Source of the DNA: Streptomyces parvus
Lineage (GTDB): Bacteria; Actinomycetota; Actinomycetes; Streptomycetales; Streptomycetaceae
DNA: 64,000 nt
Reading direction: 5' to 3'
Assembly (NCBI RefSeq): GCF_014648875.1
Contig: NZ_BMRY01000009.1
Location: 1 to 64,000, forward strand
Below, piece after piece: positions 27,525 through 36,812 of this stretch. Below the pieces are notes generated by a model. It saw nothing but the letters and a program-made list of their open reading frames with translations, was not told the DNA's origin and ran no database searches. Position 1 is the first letter of the stretch; every line of letters starts with the position of its first letter. The position numbers were made by a program, and so were the translations under genes.

Positions 27525-28781
27525 TCAGCCGGCGGTCCGGTGGCGGATGGTGAGATCCTCCAGGACGGGGACGATCTCGTTGGGTGAGGGCGCGGCGAGT
27601 ACGTCCTTGCGGAGTGCGGCGGCTCCCTCGCGGAACGCCGGGTCCTCCAGCAGCCGCACGAGGCTGTCCCGGACCCGCTCGGGGGTGAGCTGATCGACGG
27701 GCAACGAGAGGCCCGCGCCGGACTGTTCCAGGAGGTCGCCTCGGACCAGGGTGTCCCAGAGGCCCGGCAGGATCATCTGGGGGACGCCGTAGTAGGCGGC
27801 GGTGGACTGTACGCCCGCGCCGCCGATGTGGATGACGGCTGAGCAGGTGGGCAGCAGGGCGTGCATGGGCACGAACTCCACGACGGTGGCGTTCTCCGGT
27901 GCCTGGTCCACCGACTCCCCGGGTCCCGGCCGCAGTGTGGCGATCAGGTCGATGTCCAGCCCGGTGAACGCCTGCAGGGCGCTGATGCCGAACATGTCGA
28001 ATCCGAAGTAGCCGCGGACGGAGATGCCGGCGGTCACGGCGACGCGGGGTCTGGCGGGCTCGGCAGCCAGCCACGGGGCGAGCTCGGCCGGCCCGTTGTA
28101 GGGCACATACCGCACGCTGACGACGGGCAGGCCGTTGTCGATCCGGTGGCTGGGCGGGTTGGGGTCGATCGTCCACTGCCCGTTGGCAACAGTCTCGTCG
28201 TACGTGGCGCCGTGCCGGGCGAGGGACTCGGTGAGCCACTCCCGCAGCGGATCCACCCGCTGGTCCTCGGGGCGCTCGGCGAGCCGGGCCAGGAAGTCGT
28301 TGCGGGAGCGGGTGACGACGTCGGCTCCCCACAGCATGCGGGCGTGTGCGGCGCCGGTGACCCGGGCGGCGACGGCGCCGGCCCAGGAGAACTGCTCCCA
28401 CACGATCAGATCGGGCTGCCACGACCGGGAGTACTCGACCAGTGCGTCGAGGAACTCGTCGTTGTTGATGGTGCGGAAATACCGGGAGGTCGTCTCGTCG
28501 AAGAACCGCAGGAGTTCGTCGTGCCCCAGGTCCGCGGAGTGTGTCACGGCCTCGGCGACCCGGGCCGGCCAGCCTTCGTCCTGGTTGGCCTCCATGACCT
28601 GCTTCCACCGGTGGTCGGACCCCAGCGGGACAGCCGTGAGCCCCGCCTCGGTGACGGCCTGCGCCATGTCCGGCTGGGTGGCGGTGCGGACCTCGTGGCC
28701 TGCTGTGCGCAGCGCCCAGGCCAGCGGCACCATGCTGAAAAAGTGCGTCTTCTCCGCATGCGCGACGAAGAGTATGCGCAT
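27525..28781 (-). CDS. Macrolide-type glycosyltransferase (GT1, DesVII/EryCIII/TylM2-like)
   Basis: 418-residue GT-B enzyme that transfers a dTDP-deoxysugar to the polyketide aglycone. N-terminus MRILFVAHAEKTHFFSMVPL is the acceptor-side Rossmann start. The donor-binding signature HIGGAGVQSTAAYYGVPQMI lies near residue 310, followed by the acidic LPGLWDT loop. Relatives of this type that use amino sugars often need a heme-less P450-like partner encoded next door. No such partner is in this window. The aminotransferase follows in the same direction. Paired TAGGGG boxes lie about 95-120 bases upstream. Confidence 0.92.
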   Translation of the reverse strand: MRILFVAHAEKTHFFSMVPLAWALRTAGHEVRTATQPDMAQAVTEAGLTAVPLGSDHRWKQVMEANQDEGWPARVAEAVTHSADLGHDELLRFFDETTSRYFRTINNDEFLDALVEYSRSWQPDLIVWEQFSWAGAVAARVTGAAHARMLWGADVVTRSRNDFLARLAERPEDQRVDPLREWLTESLARHGATYDETVANGQWTIDPNPPSHRIDNGLPVVSVRYVPYNGPAELAPWLAAEPARPRVAVTAGISVRGYFGFDMFGISALQAFTGLDIDLIATLRPGPGESVDQAPENATVVEFVPMHALLPTCSAVIHIGGAGVQSTAAYYGVPQMILPGLWDTLVRGDLLEQSGAGLSLPVDQLTPERVRDSLVRLLEDPAFREGAAALRKDVLAAPSPNEIVPVLEDLTIRHRTAG

Positions 28782-28875
28782 TGTCGTCCTCCAGGCGGGC
28801 CCGCCGACGGAAACGGTCCGGACTCGTTTCTCATGCTCGGTTCACGCTGAGAACCTAGGGACTGCCGTGAACGGG

Positions 28876-28900
28876 GAACAACCCCTACCTCCCCTACAAC
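28876..28900 (-). promoter_or_regulatory. Tandem TAGGGG boxes upstream of the glycosyltransferase
   Basis: The coding strand carries GTTGTAGGGGAG and GTAGGGGTTGTTC, giving two TAGGGG cores nine bases apart. The second copy is almost the same as the thioesterase and PKS boxes (TAGGGGTTGT). Confidence 0.55.
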
Positions 28901-30012
28901 CTGACCGGCGCCACCCCAGTGTCCGGTTTCGCCGGCGCCGTGTCCGCCCGGTCCGTGGTTTCCTGACCGCCCGTCGGCCGGACCGCCCCGAAGCTACTTT
29001 CGGGTAGGAAATGGGATGGTGTTTTCTCCATTCTGTGGAAGCCTCCGGTCCGCACCCGGCATTCCGGCGTATTCGGCCTGGCGTTCACCTCGATTCCTCC
29101 GGAGGGATACCGGCCGGTCCGTGAACGGCCGGCTGCCCGATATGTTTTGAAACCGCCCTGCCCCCGGGGTGCCGCCCGGGAAGTCCTGCCCGGCGGCGGG
29201 TTTCGTTCACGTTCTCCCGCGGGTGAGCGGCCCGGTGCCCCGCGCCCGCCGGGGGGGGCGGTCGCGTTCCCCGGTGTGCGGGCGCATCGGTCTTTTCGGC
29301 TCCGTGTAGGGGCTGCGCCATTTCAATATAGGGGTGATCAGGAATGGGACGGAGAGGTGGCCGGACGTATGCTTCTTGCGTTCTTCTGCCGCGGGGGCGC
29401 TGCCATACCGGTGTCCCGGCCTGTGTTTGATGTGAGGCCGGGTGACGGAACTCGACGCCGTTGGTCTCTTCATCATTCGTGCTCATGCCGAAGCGTGCCG
29501 GCCGCCCGGTTATCCGGGGCGGAAGCGGTACCCGATCGCCGGTGAGGGGGGATTTTGCCGTCGCGAGGTGAGGTACGGCCAGTCTTTTCACCAGCGCCCC
29601 CATCGCCCGTCACGGGCTTTTCCCGGCGACCGGCGTCGCTGACGCGGCCGGTACGTGTGCGTGCGCGGGGCCCGGTCCGGTCCCGGACTGCCCGGCGGGG
29701 GCGCCGTCCCCTCCCCTGCCGCGCCCGGTGCGCCGCCGGCGGCGGACCCTCCCCCGCCCGCCGGTCTCCCCCGCCCGCCAGGCCTCTCCCGTCGCCCGGT
29801 CGCTCCCGCCGGTGCGGGTGCGGGTGCGGGTCGTGCGGGCCGCGTCCGGGCATCCGTGCGTCACCGCGAGGGCGGCCGTGATCCTGCCTCACGTTCTTCC
29901 GTCCGGGCCCGTCGGGCCGTGCCGCCGCACGGCCGGGGCGGCAGGACGGCCTCAAGCGGCTCCGGCACGTCCGGCGGCTTTCCGGCACCAGGACAACAAG
30001 GAGACCTGACCC
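28901..30012. other. Long divergent intergenic region between glycosyltransferase and acyl-AMP ligase
   Basis: About 1.1 kb with no gene I can recognise. Short open frames exist on both strands but show no family features, and 29,640-29,950 is very GC-rich low-complexity sequence. Two TAGGGG boxes at 29307-29339 point toward the ligase gene. An AAGGAG-like site at 29998-30004 belongs to the ligase. Confidence 0.5.
29307..29339 (+). promoter_or_regulatory. Paired TAGGGG boxes facing the acyl-AMP ligase
   Basis: TAGGGG at 29307-29312 and TATAGGGGTGATC at 29327-29339, with core starts 22 bases apart. The second resembles the carboxylase box (TTAGGGGTGATG). They lie about 670 bases from the ligase start, so the link is weaker than for the other boxes. 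Confidence 0.4.
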
Positions 30013-31800
30013 ATGGCCACTGTTCTCGACGGCGTCCGCCCGGACGGCGGGACACCGACCCTGACCGGGCTGCTGCGCCTGCGCGGTGAGCGGCAGCCCG
30101 ACGACACCGCCTACGTCTTCCTCCACAACGGCGAGGACCCCCAGGAGTCCCTCACCTACGGCGAGCTCGCCGGTGCGGTGGATGTCCGGGCCCGGTGGTT
30201 CGCCGCCCGGGGCATGAGCGGGCAGAGCGCCGTGCTCATGTATCCGCCGGGGCTGGAGTTCATCGTCACGCTCCTGGGGTGCATGGGGTCCGGGGTGGCC
30301 GCGGCGCCCGTCCAGACGCCGCGCCACCTCAAGGACGTGGAGCGCATCCGCCGCATCGCGCGGGACTCCGGAGCAACGGCCGTGCTCACCGAGACCTCGC
30401 TCAGAGGCGAGCTGGAGGACCTGTTCGGGGACCTGGAGGACCTGCTGGGCCTCACGGTCCTGGACACGGCCGGCCTCCCCGCGGCGGGGGGCGGCGTGCC
30501 GGGGCCGTCCGGGCCGGTCCCCGCCCCCGGCCCGGACGACGTGGCCCTGCTCCAGTACACCTCGGGCTCCACCGGCGACCCCAAGGGTGTCGTCGTCACC
30601 CACGCCAACTTCCTCGCCAACGTCGCCGAGACGGATGCCCTGTGGCCGTGCGCGCCCGAAGGCACCGTGGTCAGCTGGCTGCCTCTCTTCCACGACATGG
30701 GCATGCTGTTCGGGGTCGTCATGCCGCTGTGGGCCGGTATCCCCTCGTACCTGATGGCACCCGCCGCCTTCATCCGCCGGCCCGCCCGCTGGCTGGAGGC
30801 GATCGCCCGGTTCCGGGCCACCCACTCCGCGGCGCCCAGCTTCGCGTACGAGATGTGCGCGCGGGCGGCGGCGGAGGGGAAGGCCGACGGGGTCGGTGAC
30901 CTCTCCTCGTGGCGGGTGGCGGCCAACGGCGCCGAACCCGTGCGCTGGCGTGCGATCAGGGACTTCACCGAGGCGTTCGCGCCGCACGGCTTCCGGCCCG
31001 AAGCCATGTGCCCGGGATACGGGCTCGCCGAGAACACCCTGAAGGTCACCGGCAGCGGCCAGGACCGCGAACCGACGGCCGTGTGGCTGTCCTCGGCGGC
31101 GCTGGGGGAAGGCCGCGTGGAGATCGTCGATGCGCGGACACCCGGCGCCGTCCCGGTCACCAGCAGCGGCCGCACCGTCGCGGGCACCGAGGTGCGGATC
31201 GTGGATCCCGGCACGTCACGCGCCTGCCCGCCGGACGTCATCGGCGAGATCTGGGTCAGCGGACCGTGCGTGGCGGCGGAGTACTGGGGGCGTCCGGAAG
31301 CGAGCGCGGAGACCTTCGGCGCACGGATGAGGGACGCCGACGGGCGCCCCGGGGACGGGCGGACCTACCTGCGCACCGGGGACCTGGGCTTCCTGCACGC
31401 CGGTGAACTGCATGTCGCCGGCCGCTTCAAGGACCTGATCATCCACCAGGGCCGCAACTACTACCCCCAGGACGTCGAACTGTCCGCGGAGAGATCCGCG
31501 GACGGCCTGCACCCCAACTGCGCTGTCGCGTTCGCCGTCGAACGCGACGGGAAAGAACGCCTGGTGGTCGTCGTCGAGGCCGACGGCCGGACGGTGCGCG
31601 CTCACGGCACGGAGAGCCTGCGTGAACGGGTCGTCCGCGCGGTCCACGACCACCACCGTCTGACGGCCGACACCGTCCTGCTCGTCCGCAGGGGCGCGAT
31701 ACCGAAGACCTCCAGCGGCAAAGTGCAACGCCGCGCCTGCCGCACGCTGTACGAGGAGGGCGAGCTGACCGACCTCGCGGCCCTGCCGGCGGGCCGGTGA
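30013..31800 (+). CDS. Fatty-acyl-AMP ligase (FAAL), polyketide starter activation
   Basis: 595-residue ANL-superfamily adenylating enzyme. It activates a carboxylic acid as acyl-AMP and normally loads it onto an acyl carrier protein. Motifs: YTSGSTGDPKGVVVTHANF (about 181), LPLFHDMGM, PGYGLAENTLKVTG, YLRTGDLGFLHAGELHVAGR (about 451), FKDLIIHQGRNYYPQD, and the C-terminal Lys in TSSGKVQRRAC. The FHDMG and GYGLAENTL segments are typical of FAALs rather than acyl-CoA synthetases. Start at ATG 30013 with AAGGAGA upstream. No free ACP lies next to it, so the acyl group is probably passed to a loading ACP of the PKS outside the window. Confidence 0.9.
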   Translation: MATVLDGVRPDGGTPTLTGLLRLRGERQPDDTAYVFLHNGEDPQESLTYGELAGAVDVRARWFAARGMSGQSAVLMYPPGLEFIVTLLGCMGSGVAAAPVQTPRHLKDVERIRRIARDSGATAVLTETSLRGELEDLFGDLEDLLGLTVLDTAGLPAAGGGVPGPSGPVPAPGPDDVALLQYTSGSTGDPKGVVVTHANFLANVAETDALWPCAPEGTVVSWLPLFHDMGMLFGVVMPLWAGIPSYLMAPAAFIRRPARWLEAIARFRATHSAAPSFAYEMCARAAAEGKADGVGDLSSWRVAANGAEPVRWRAIRDFTEAFAPHGFRPEAMCPGYGLAENTLKVTGSGQDREPTAVWLSSAALGEGRVEIVDARTPGAVPVTSSGRTVAGTEVRIVDPGTSRACPPDVIGEIWVSGPCVAAEYWGRPEASAETFGARMRDADGRPGDGRTYLRTGDLGFLHAGELHVAGRFKDLIIHQGRNYYPQDVELSAERSADGLHPNCAVAFAVERDGKERLVVVVEADGRTVRAHGTESLRERVVRAVHDHHRLTADTVLLVRRGAIPKTSSGKVQRRACRTLYEEGELTDLAALPAGR

Positions 31801-33053
31801 CGGGCGGGCGGCCCGCGTGCGCCGGCTGAGGCCCCCCGGGGTGCGGCCGGGACGCGGCTGCGGGACGGGGAGCGCACGTCCGGCAGCGGGGTGAGGAGCC
31901 GGGTGTCCCGCGCGGGACACCCGGCAGCAACGTGCGCGCCGCGGGCCCGCGGCGGCCGGGATGCGGACAACGGCAGCCGCAGCGGCAGCGGCAGCGGCAG
32001 CGAGCGGAAGGACCGTGGCGAGGACGCCCGCACGCGGGGATTTTCGGGGCGAGGCGTGACTCGCGACGGTGCGAGCGGCGCACAGAGAACCGCGGAACGG
32101 TGCCGCGGGGCGGTATTCCGCGGAGGGCAACGGCTTTTCCCGCCCCGGAATCGGGCCGGTGAACGGCTTCCCGTCCACCGAGGACCACAGCGGTGCGTGC
32201 GGGATGAACTGGCGGCTGTTCACGGGAACGGAAGCGGCGGTTAGAAGTTGTTTTCGATCTCGGAGCGTCTGAGGTGTGACTGAGCGCGATAGCTGGCCCT
32301 TGATCGCGCCAGCTGGCCGCAGAGCGCGCGATGGCCCGCTTGACGTCGTCCTGAGTGATCTGACGAGGCGTAGGCCGGGAGTGGGCGACTTGGCACCTGG
32401 CCGCCCCGGGCCTCGTGGGGCTCGGCATGTCACGCCCACCCTGGACCGGACCAGGCCACCGAGGCCGCACTGGTCCTGCCGGTAGCCCTGAACTCTGTCG
32501 TTTGCCCGTCCTGATGTACGACTTCGCCTGGCCGGTGACTGGCGTGCAAGGGCCTCCCCCTCGCGCACCGTACGGGCTGGCCAGAGCACGGGGAACGACA
32601 CGATGAGCCTGGACTCCGATGTGCAGGATGTCCTGGCTGCGGAAGCTGCCAGGCCGATCATGATGCAAGGTCATTCCGCACCCATCGCTCCGATTGCCGT
32701 CACCACGTCCGGCGGGTCGACATCTCGGCCGAGCGGAACCCCTGCTGCCCGCTGGTCTGGACAGCGACGGAATCGCCAGCCGGCCGATGTACTGCTCAGA
32801 CCCCTCCTGCCGTGCCTTGACCGGACGTCCGACCCGCGGCTCTCCGCCGGTGGGTCACGATCATTGTCCGAGGTGACCGGTTGACATATTTCGTACCGGT
32901 GTGAGGCTGGAGGAGGCAGGGTTGCGCCGCCGAGTCACGTAGAACTGGCAATGCTCATGGGGTCCAGTCACCCACCAGTTCGTGGCGGCGACAGATGAAC
33001 TTAGTCCCTGGCCCGCAGGGGTATAGCTCCGGGACGCGAAGTGAGGCGATCGA
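31801..33053. other. Gene-poor stretch
   Basis: No recognisable coding region. The first 250 bases contain GC-rich short repeats. Around 32,240-32,420 there is a faint suggestion of an old transposase tail on the minus strand, which I could not confirm. This stretch marks the left edge of the accessory island inside the cluster. Confidence 0.4.
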
Positions 33054-34151
33054 ATGGACCGGGTTCCAGAGGTGGCCGTGGTCGGGGCCGGCATCGTCGG
33101 ACTCTGCACCGCCTACGCACTAGCTGAACGCGGAACGGCGGTGCGGGTCTACGAGAGCGGCGTTCCAGGCCACGGGCAATCCGGTGGCCAGTCCCGCATA
33201 TTCCGCCACGCGCACGACGACGCCCGCCTGGTGGAATTCACCCGGGAGGCCCGCGCCGTTTGGGACGAGTGGGCCGACCGGTTGGGCGCCGAACTGGTCT
33301 CCCGGGACGGAGTGGTCGCACTGGGCAGTACCGTTCCTGGGAAACTGCGCATTCTGCAGGATGCCGGCATACCGGCCCGCACGGCGGACAGCGCCGAGCT
33401 TCACGCGCGCATGCCGCTACTCGCCGACTACCGCGGTCCCGCGATGCTCGATGAGGGCGGCGGTGCCATCCGCACCCGTGCCGCGGTCGAGCGGCTGGCC
33501 GATGCGCTGGGTGACTCGCTGGTCACCGACGAAGTCATCTCGCTGTATCCGACGGGCCGCGGCACGGTGGAGGTGGTCAGTAGCGTCGGCCGCGAAGAGT
33601 ACGCGACGGCCGTGGTGTGCACGGGCGTTTGCACCGCGCGGCTGGCGCGCAACGTGGGGCTTTCGCTGCCGGTACAGCCGGCAGCCCACGTCCGTCTCAC
33701 CTTCCAGGTCAGGGGAGCGCCCCCGGAACGGGTCGCCTGCCTGCAGGACAGCAGCGGCGACTTCGGCGAGGTCGGTGTCTACGCCGCCCCCTATCCGGGA
33801 AACAGCCGGTATGCGGTGGGCCTCAGCCAAACGGTCGAGGTGCGCGAGGACGGCAGCTTCGCGGACGCCGAAGCCTTGACGGCACTCAGTGACCGCGCCC
33901 GCGCGTACGTCTCCCGCGCATTGCCCGGCCTTGACCCCGAGCCCGTCGAGCGCCTCAACTGCTGGGTGACAAGCCTGCCGTGGAGTGAGGACGGCATGGC
34001 GGTCTGGGAAGCCGAGAGAATCTTCTTCGCCGCCGGGCACAACCTGTTCAAACAGGCACCTCGACTGGGACGGGCACTGGCCTGCGCGGCCATGGGCGGT
34101 GAACTCGAGGAGAACCTGCGGCCGGCGGCAGCACTTGGCCAGCCCCGCTGA
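33054..34151 (+). CDS. FAD-dependent amine oxidase (DAO / sarcosine or N-methyl amino acid oxidase type)
   Basis: 365-residue flavoenzyme of the D-amino-acid oxidase fold. N-terminal FAD site VAVVGAGIVGLCTAYALAE (7-25), an SGGQSRIFRHA segment typical of monomeric sarcosine and N-methyltryptophan oxidases, and a C-terminal FAAGHNLFKQAPRLG region. Cys303 in RLNCWVTSLP falls where those relatives attach FAD covalently. The expected reaction is oxidation of a secondary or primary amine to an imine, with release of hydrogen peroxide and possibly formaldehyde. Start ATG 33054 has GAGG eight bases upstream. Its place after the acyl-AMP ligase could mean a role in the cluster, but the 1.2 kb of debris between them argues against this. 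Confidence 0.8.
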   Translation: MDRVPEVAVVGAGIVGLCTAYALAERGTAVRVYESGVPGHGQSGGQSRIFRHAHDDARLVEFTREARAVWDEWADRLGAELVSRDGVVALGSTVPGKLRILQDAGIPARTADSAELHARMPLLADYRGPAMLDEGGGAIRTRAAVERLADALGDSLVTDEVISLYPTGRGTVEVVSSVGREEYATAVVCTGVCTARLARNVGLSLPVQPAAHVRLTFQVRGAPPERVACLQDSSGDFGEVGVYAAPYPGNSRYAVGLSQTVEVREDGSFADAEALTALSDRARAYVSRALPGLDPEPVERLNCWVTSLPWSEDGMAVWEAERIFFAAGHNLFKQAPRLGRALACAAMGGELEENLRPAAALGQPR

Positions 34152-34285
34152 AAGCCCCAGCAGTCGGCGCATTGTGCTCCGACGACGTTGGTAGCTACGT
34201 CGGTGATCGCGGTGCCATCCGATGCGCGATCGTGGTGCTGTTGGCGGTTAGCAGTTTTTGGCTACCGTTACATCCAGGAGGAGCC

Positions 34286-35119
34286 ATGGCGGATCTGCGG
34301 ACGGTCGTCCTTCCTTGCGGGGTTGCGGTCACGGTGCTCGGTCAGGGCACCTGGGGGATGGGGGAGGATGCCGGGCGCCGCGCGGCCGAGGTGTCGGCCC
34401 TGCGCGCCGGGCTGGACCTGGGGATGACCCTCGTCGACACCGCGGAGATGTACGGGGACGGCGCGGCGGAGGAAGTGGTTGCCGAGGCGGTGGCCGGACG
34501 GCGGGACGAGGTTTTCCTGGTCAGCAAGGTCCTCCCCTCCCATGCGGACGCCGGTGGAGTGGCCGAGGCATGCCGGGGGAGCCTGCGTCGTCTGCGCACG
34601 GACCGGATCGATCTGTACCTGCTGCACTGGCGTGGAGCCGTGCCGCTGGAGGAGACGATCGAGGCGTTCGAGTCCCTGGTGCGGGAGGGTGCCATCCGCT
34701 CCTGGGGGGTGAGCAACCTGGATGTGGATGATCTCGCGGACCTGCCGCCCGGAGCCGGGCCGCAGACCGACCAGGTGCTGTACAACCTCAGCCGTCGAGG
34801 GCCTGAGTACAGTCTGCTGCCTAGGTGCCGTGAACTGTCGATCCCCGTCATGGCGTACTCGCCGGTCGAGCAGGGCCGTCTGCTCGGCCACACGGCGTTG
34901 CGGGACGTGGCAGCCGCCCACGGTGCGACGCCCGCGCAGATCGCCCTGGCCTGGGTCCTGCGGCACGAGGACGTCATCGCGATCCCGAAGGCGTCCTCCC
35001 GCGCGCACGTCGAGGAGAACAGAGCGGCTCTGGAGGTGGACCTGACCGCCGAGGACCTCGCGACCCTGGACCGGGCGTTCCCGCCGCCGGGGAGCAAACG
35101 GCCGCTGGAGATGCTGTGA
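34286..35119 (+). CDS. Aldo/keto reductase
   Basis: 277-residue NADPH-dependent TIM-barrel oxidoreductase reducing aldehydes or ketones. Catalytic residues are visible in order: Asp and Tyr in DTAEMYGDG (about 52-55), Lys in FLVSKVLPS, His in LYLLHWRG. The NADPH-binding tail AIPKASSRAHVEENRAA is also present. Strong GGAGGAG ribosome site just before ATG 34286. Monocistronic by appearance, followed by a hairpin. Substrate not predictable; it could act on small aldehydes alongside the nearby formaldehyde dehydrogenase and PfpI genes. Confidence 0.9.
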   Translation: MADLRTVVLPCGVAVTVLGQGTWGMGEDAGRRAAEVSALRAGLDLGMTLVDTAEMYGDGAAEEVVAEAVAGRRDEVFLVSKVLPSHADAGGVAEACRGSLRRLRTDRIDLYLLHWRGAVPLEETIEAFESLVREGAIRSWGVSNLDVDDLADLPPGAGPQTDQVLYNLSRRGPEYSLLPRCRELSIPVMAYSPVEQGRLLGHTALRDVAAAHGATPAQIALAWVLRHEDVIAIPKASSRAHVEENRAALEVDLTAEDLATLDRAFPPPGSKRPLEML

Positions 35120-35138
35120 CACCCCTGCAGCGCGCCCG

Positions 35139-35162
35139 ACCGGGCTCCGCCAGGAGCCGGGT
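35139..35162 (+). terminator. Hairpin after the aldo/keto reductase
   Basis: Arms ACCGGGCTCC and GGAGCCGGGT (one mismatch) around a 4-base loop, 20 bases after the stop codon. Confidence 0.5.
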
Positions 35163-35466
35163 GGCCCGACCTCACCGATGGCGGCAGAGGGCGTCGTACT
35201 GTTCCTGCAAAACGCGGGCGTTTTCCACAACGCCCTGGACATCGCCGAGATCGTCCGCCAGGTGGGCACAGCGATCGCTGGCACACGGTGACGATCAACC
35301 GTCCCCCGAACGAAGTCTCTGCGAACGGACGGCTCCCCGAGCCCCCGAGGGCTACCAGGACGTCGACCAGCGCGACAACGGCTGGACCAAGGTCCTGCTC
35401 CACCCCGACTGCGGCTGAAGCGCTGGCCCATAACCCCGGAAACGACGTCAAGAAGGAGCTCGCACC
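35163..35466. other. Intergenic stretch with possible coding debris
   Basis: About 300 bases without an intact gene. A short open segment ending DNGWTKVLLHPDCG just before 35,419 looks like the tail of a protein, but I do not recognise the family. An AAGGAG site at the end serves the next gene. Confidence 0.35.
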
Positions 35467-35877
35467 ATGACCAGCATCGAGAGCATCTCCCTTCAGGACG
35501 CTCGGCGGGTTATCGACGCGGGAGAGAAACGAGCGCAGGAGCTCGGGCAGCCGAGCAACATCGCCGTGGTCGACGCCGGCGGCAACCTCGTCGCCCATGC
35601 CCGCATGGACGACGCATGGCTCGGCAGCGTCGACATCTCCATCAACAAGGCCTTCACCGCCCGCGCCTTCGACATCAGCACCGCCGACCTCGCCGCGAAC
35701 GCCGCTCCCGGGCAGCAGTTCTACGGCATCAGCGGCTCCAACCAGGGCCGCGTGATGATCTTCGCCGGCGGCCTGCCGCTCCACCGCAACGGACAGGTGG
35801 TGGGCGCCGTCGGGGTGAGCGGAGGGTCAGGGGACCAAGACCAGAGCGTCGCTCAGGCGGCTGCCGCAGGCTTGTAA
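35467..35877 (+). CDS. GlcG/HbpS-family heme-binding-like protein
   Basis: 136-residue protein of the GlcG/HbpS (DUF336) family, small proteins some of which bind heme or other cofactors in redox sensing. Family marks are VVDAGGNLVAHARMDDAW (about 35-52), the INKAFTARAF helix, GRVMIFAGGLPL and the closing GAVGVSGGSGDQDQ. No signal peptide, so it is likely cytosolic, unlike secreted HbpS. AAGGAG eight bases before ATG. A broken second copy of the same family follows at 36011-36137. Confidence 0.85.
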   Translation: MTSIESISLQDARRVIDAGEKRAQELGQPSNIAVVDAGGNLVAHARMDDAWLGSVDISINKAFTARAFDISTADLAANAAPGQQFYGISGSNQGRVMIFAGGLPLHRNGQVVGAVGVSGGSGDQDQSVAQAAAAGL

Positions 35878-36010
35878 CCCCCGCGTATCCCGCCCGCCCG
35901 CGTCCCGCACCGCGCAGGAGAGCACAGGAGTCGTGCGAAAGCCGCGTAGGAGAGCAGAGGAGTCGTCATGACGGGCAAATGCGGGTGTGCCGCCACCTCG
36001 GCCGACGTTG

Positions 36011-36137
36011 ATGATGATCTTCGTTTGTGGCATCCCGCTCCCCCACGACGGCCAGGTCCTGGGGCTCGGTAGGAGTGATGGGGGGCAGCGGCGAGCAAGA
36101 TCAGACGGTCGCCGAGGCGGCCATAGCGGCGTTCTGA
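36011..36137 (+). pseudogene. Remnant of a second GlcG/HbpS-like gene
   Basis: Translates as MMIFVCGIPLPHDGQVLGLG in one frame, then, after a frameshift, MGGSGEQDQTVAEAAIAAF followed by TGA. These align with VMIFAGGLPLHRNGQVVGAV and SGGSGDQDQSVAQAAAAGL of the intact gene just upstream. Only the last third remains. Confidence 0.75.
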
Positions 36138-36184
36138 TGATCGCGGCGACGCGAACCAAGGAAAAGGAAGAGGAGAGACCCAAG

Positions 36185-36493
36185 ATGGCAACACAGGTCA
36201 GCAAAGCACTTCTGGTACGCCTCGAAGCACTGCCCGGCAGGGAGGACGACGTCCAGGACTTCTTGAACCAGGGGCTGTCGATCGTCGAGGGGGAACCCAA
36301 GACCGTCAGGTGGTTCGGAATCCAGTTCGGACCCTCGTCGTTCGGAATCTTCGACGCCTTTCCCGACGACGACGGACGCCAGGCGCATCTGTCGGGCGAG
36401 GTCGCGCAAGCGCTCGCTGAGAACACGGGTGAGCTCTTCGAGGAGCCCACGATCGAGCAGATCGATGTCCTCGTGGAGAAGCCGCCCGCCTAG
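36185..36493 (+). CDS. Antibiotic biosynthesis monooxygenase (ABM) domain protein
   Basis: 102-residue ferredoxin-like alpha/beta protein. The pattern KALLVRLEALPGREDDVQDFL, then a middle TVRWFGIQFGPSSFGIFDAF and a C-terminal EEPTIEQIDVLVEKP is typical of ABM proteins, which act as dimeric cofactor-free oxygenases or remain uncharacterised. GGAGAG ribosome site. It sits among stress-related genes, not near the polyketide tailoring genes, so a general detoxification role is as likely as a biosynthetic one. Confidence 0.8.
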   Translation: MATQVSKALLVRLEALPGREDDVQDFLNQGLSIVEGEPKTVRWFGIQFGPSSFGIFDAFPDDDGRQAHLSGEVAQALAENTGELFEEPTIEQIDVLVEKPPA

Positions 36494-36615
36494 AGCAGGT
36501 GCTGCCCGCGGGGCGGCGTGGTCAGCCGTAGCTGTCGCGGATAGTTGGTGGAGAGCCAGGGCTTGGTTGACGTTCTGGTGGGGCGGTGCCGGATGTGGGG
36601 AGTCCGACGAGGGCT

Positions 36616-36812
36616 TCAGGGTGGGGCGAAGGGCTGGGGGCCGTGCCACTGGAGGAGGACGGTGGTGGCGTCGTCGCAGAGGTGTCCGTGGTGGCTGTGC
36701 ATGAGGCGGCGCAGAGTCTCGGGGAGGGGCACGCCTTCATCGAGGTGGCCGGTGAGGGAGGCAAGGAAGCGGTCGAGGCCGAATTCCTGGCGGTTCGGGA
36801 GCGGGTTCAGTG
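36616..36812 (-). pseudogene. C-terminal fragment of a SpoIIE/PP2C-type protein phosphatase
   Basis: Minus-strand reading EFGLDRFLASLTGHLDEG, then LRRLMHSHHGH and LCDDATTVLLQW matches the end of SpoIIE-family phosphatases, including the DDATxLLxxW closing motif. No catalytic core is upstream. Instead the sequence runs straight into an IS5-family transposase fragment at about 36811, so the gene was truncated there. Confidence 0.7.

Noticed and set aside
29085..29603. A 172-residue minus-strand frame upstream of the acyl-AMP ligase
   Set aside because: Low-complexity Arg/Pro-rich sequence with no recognisable domain and no ribosome site.
31216..32674. Long minus-strand frames opposite and after the acyl-AMP ligase
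   Set aside because: Shadows of the ligase gene continued through GC-rich non-coding DNA.
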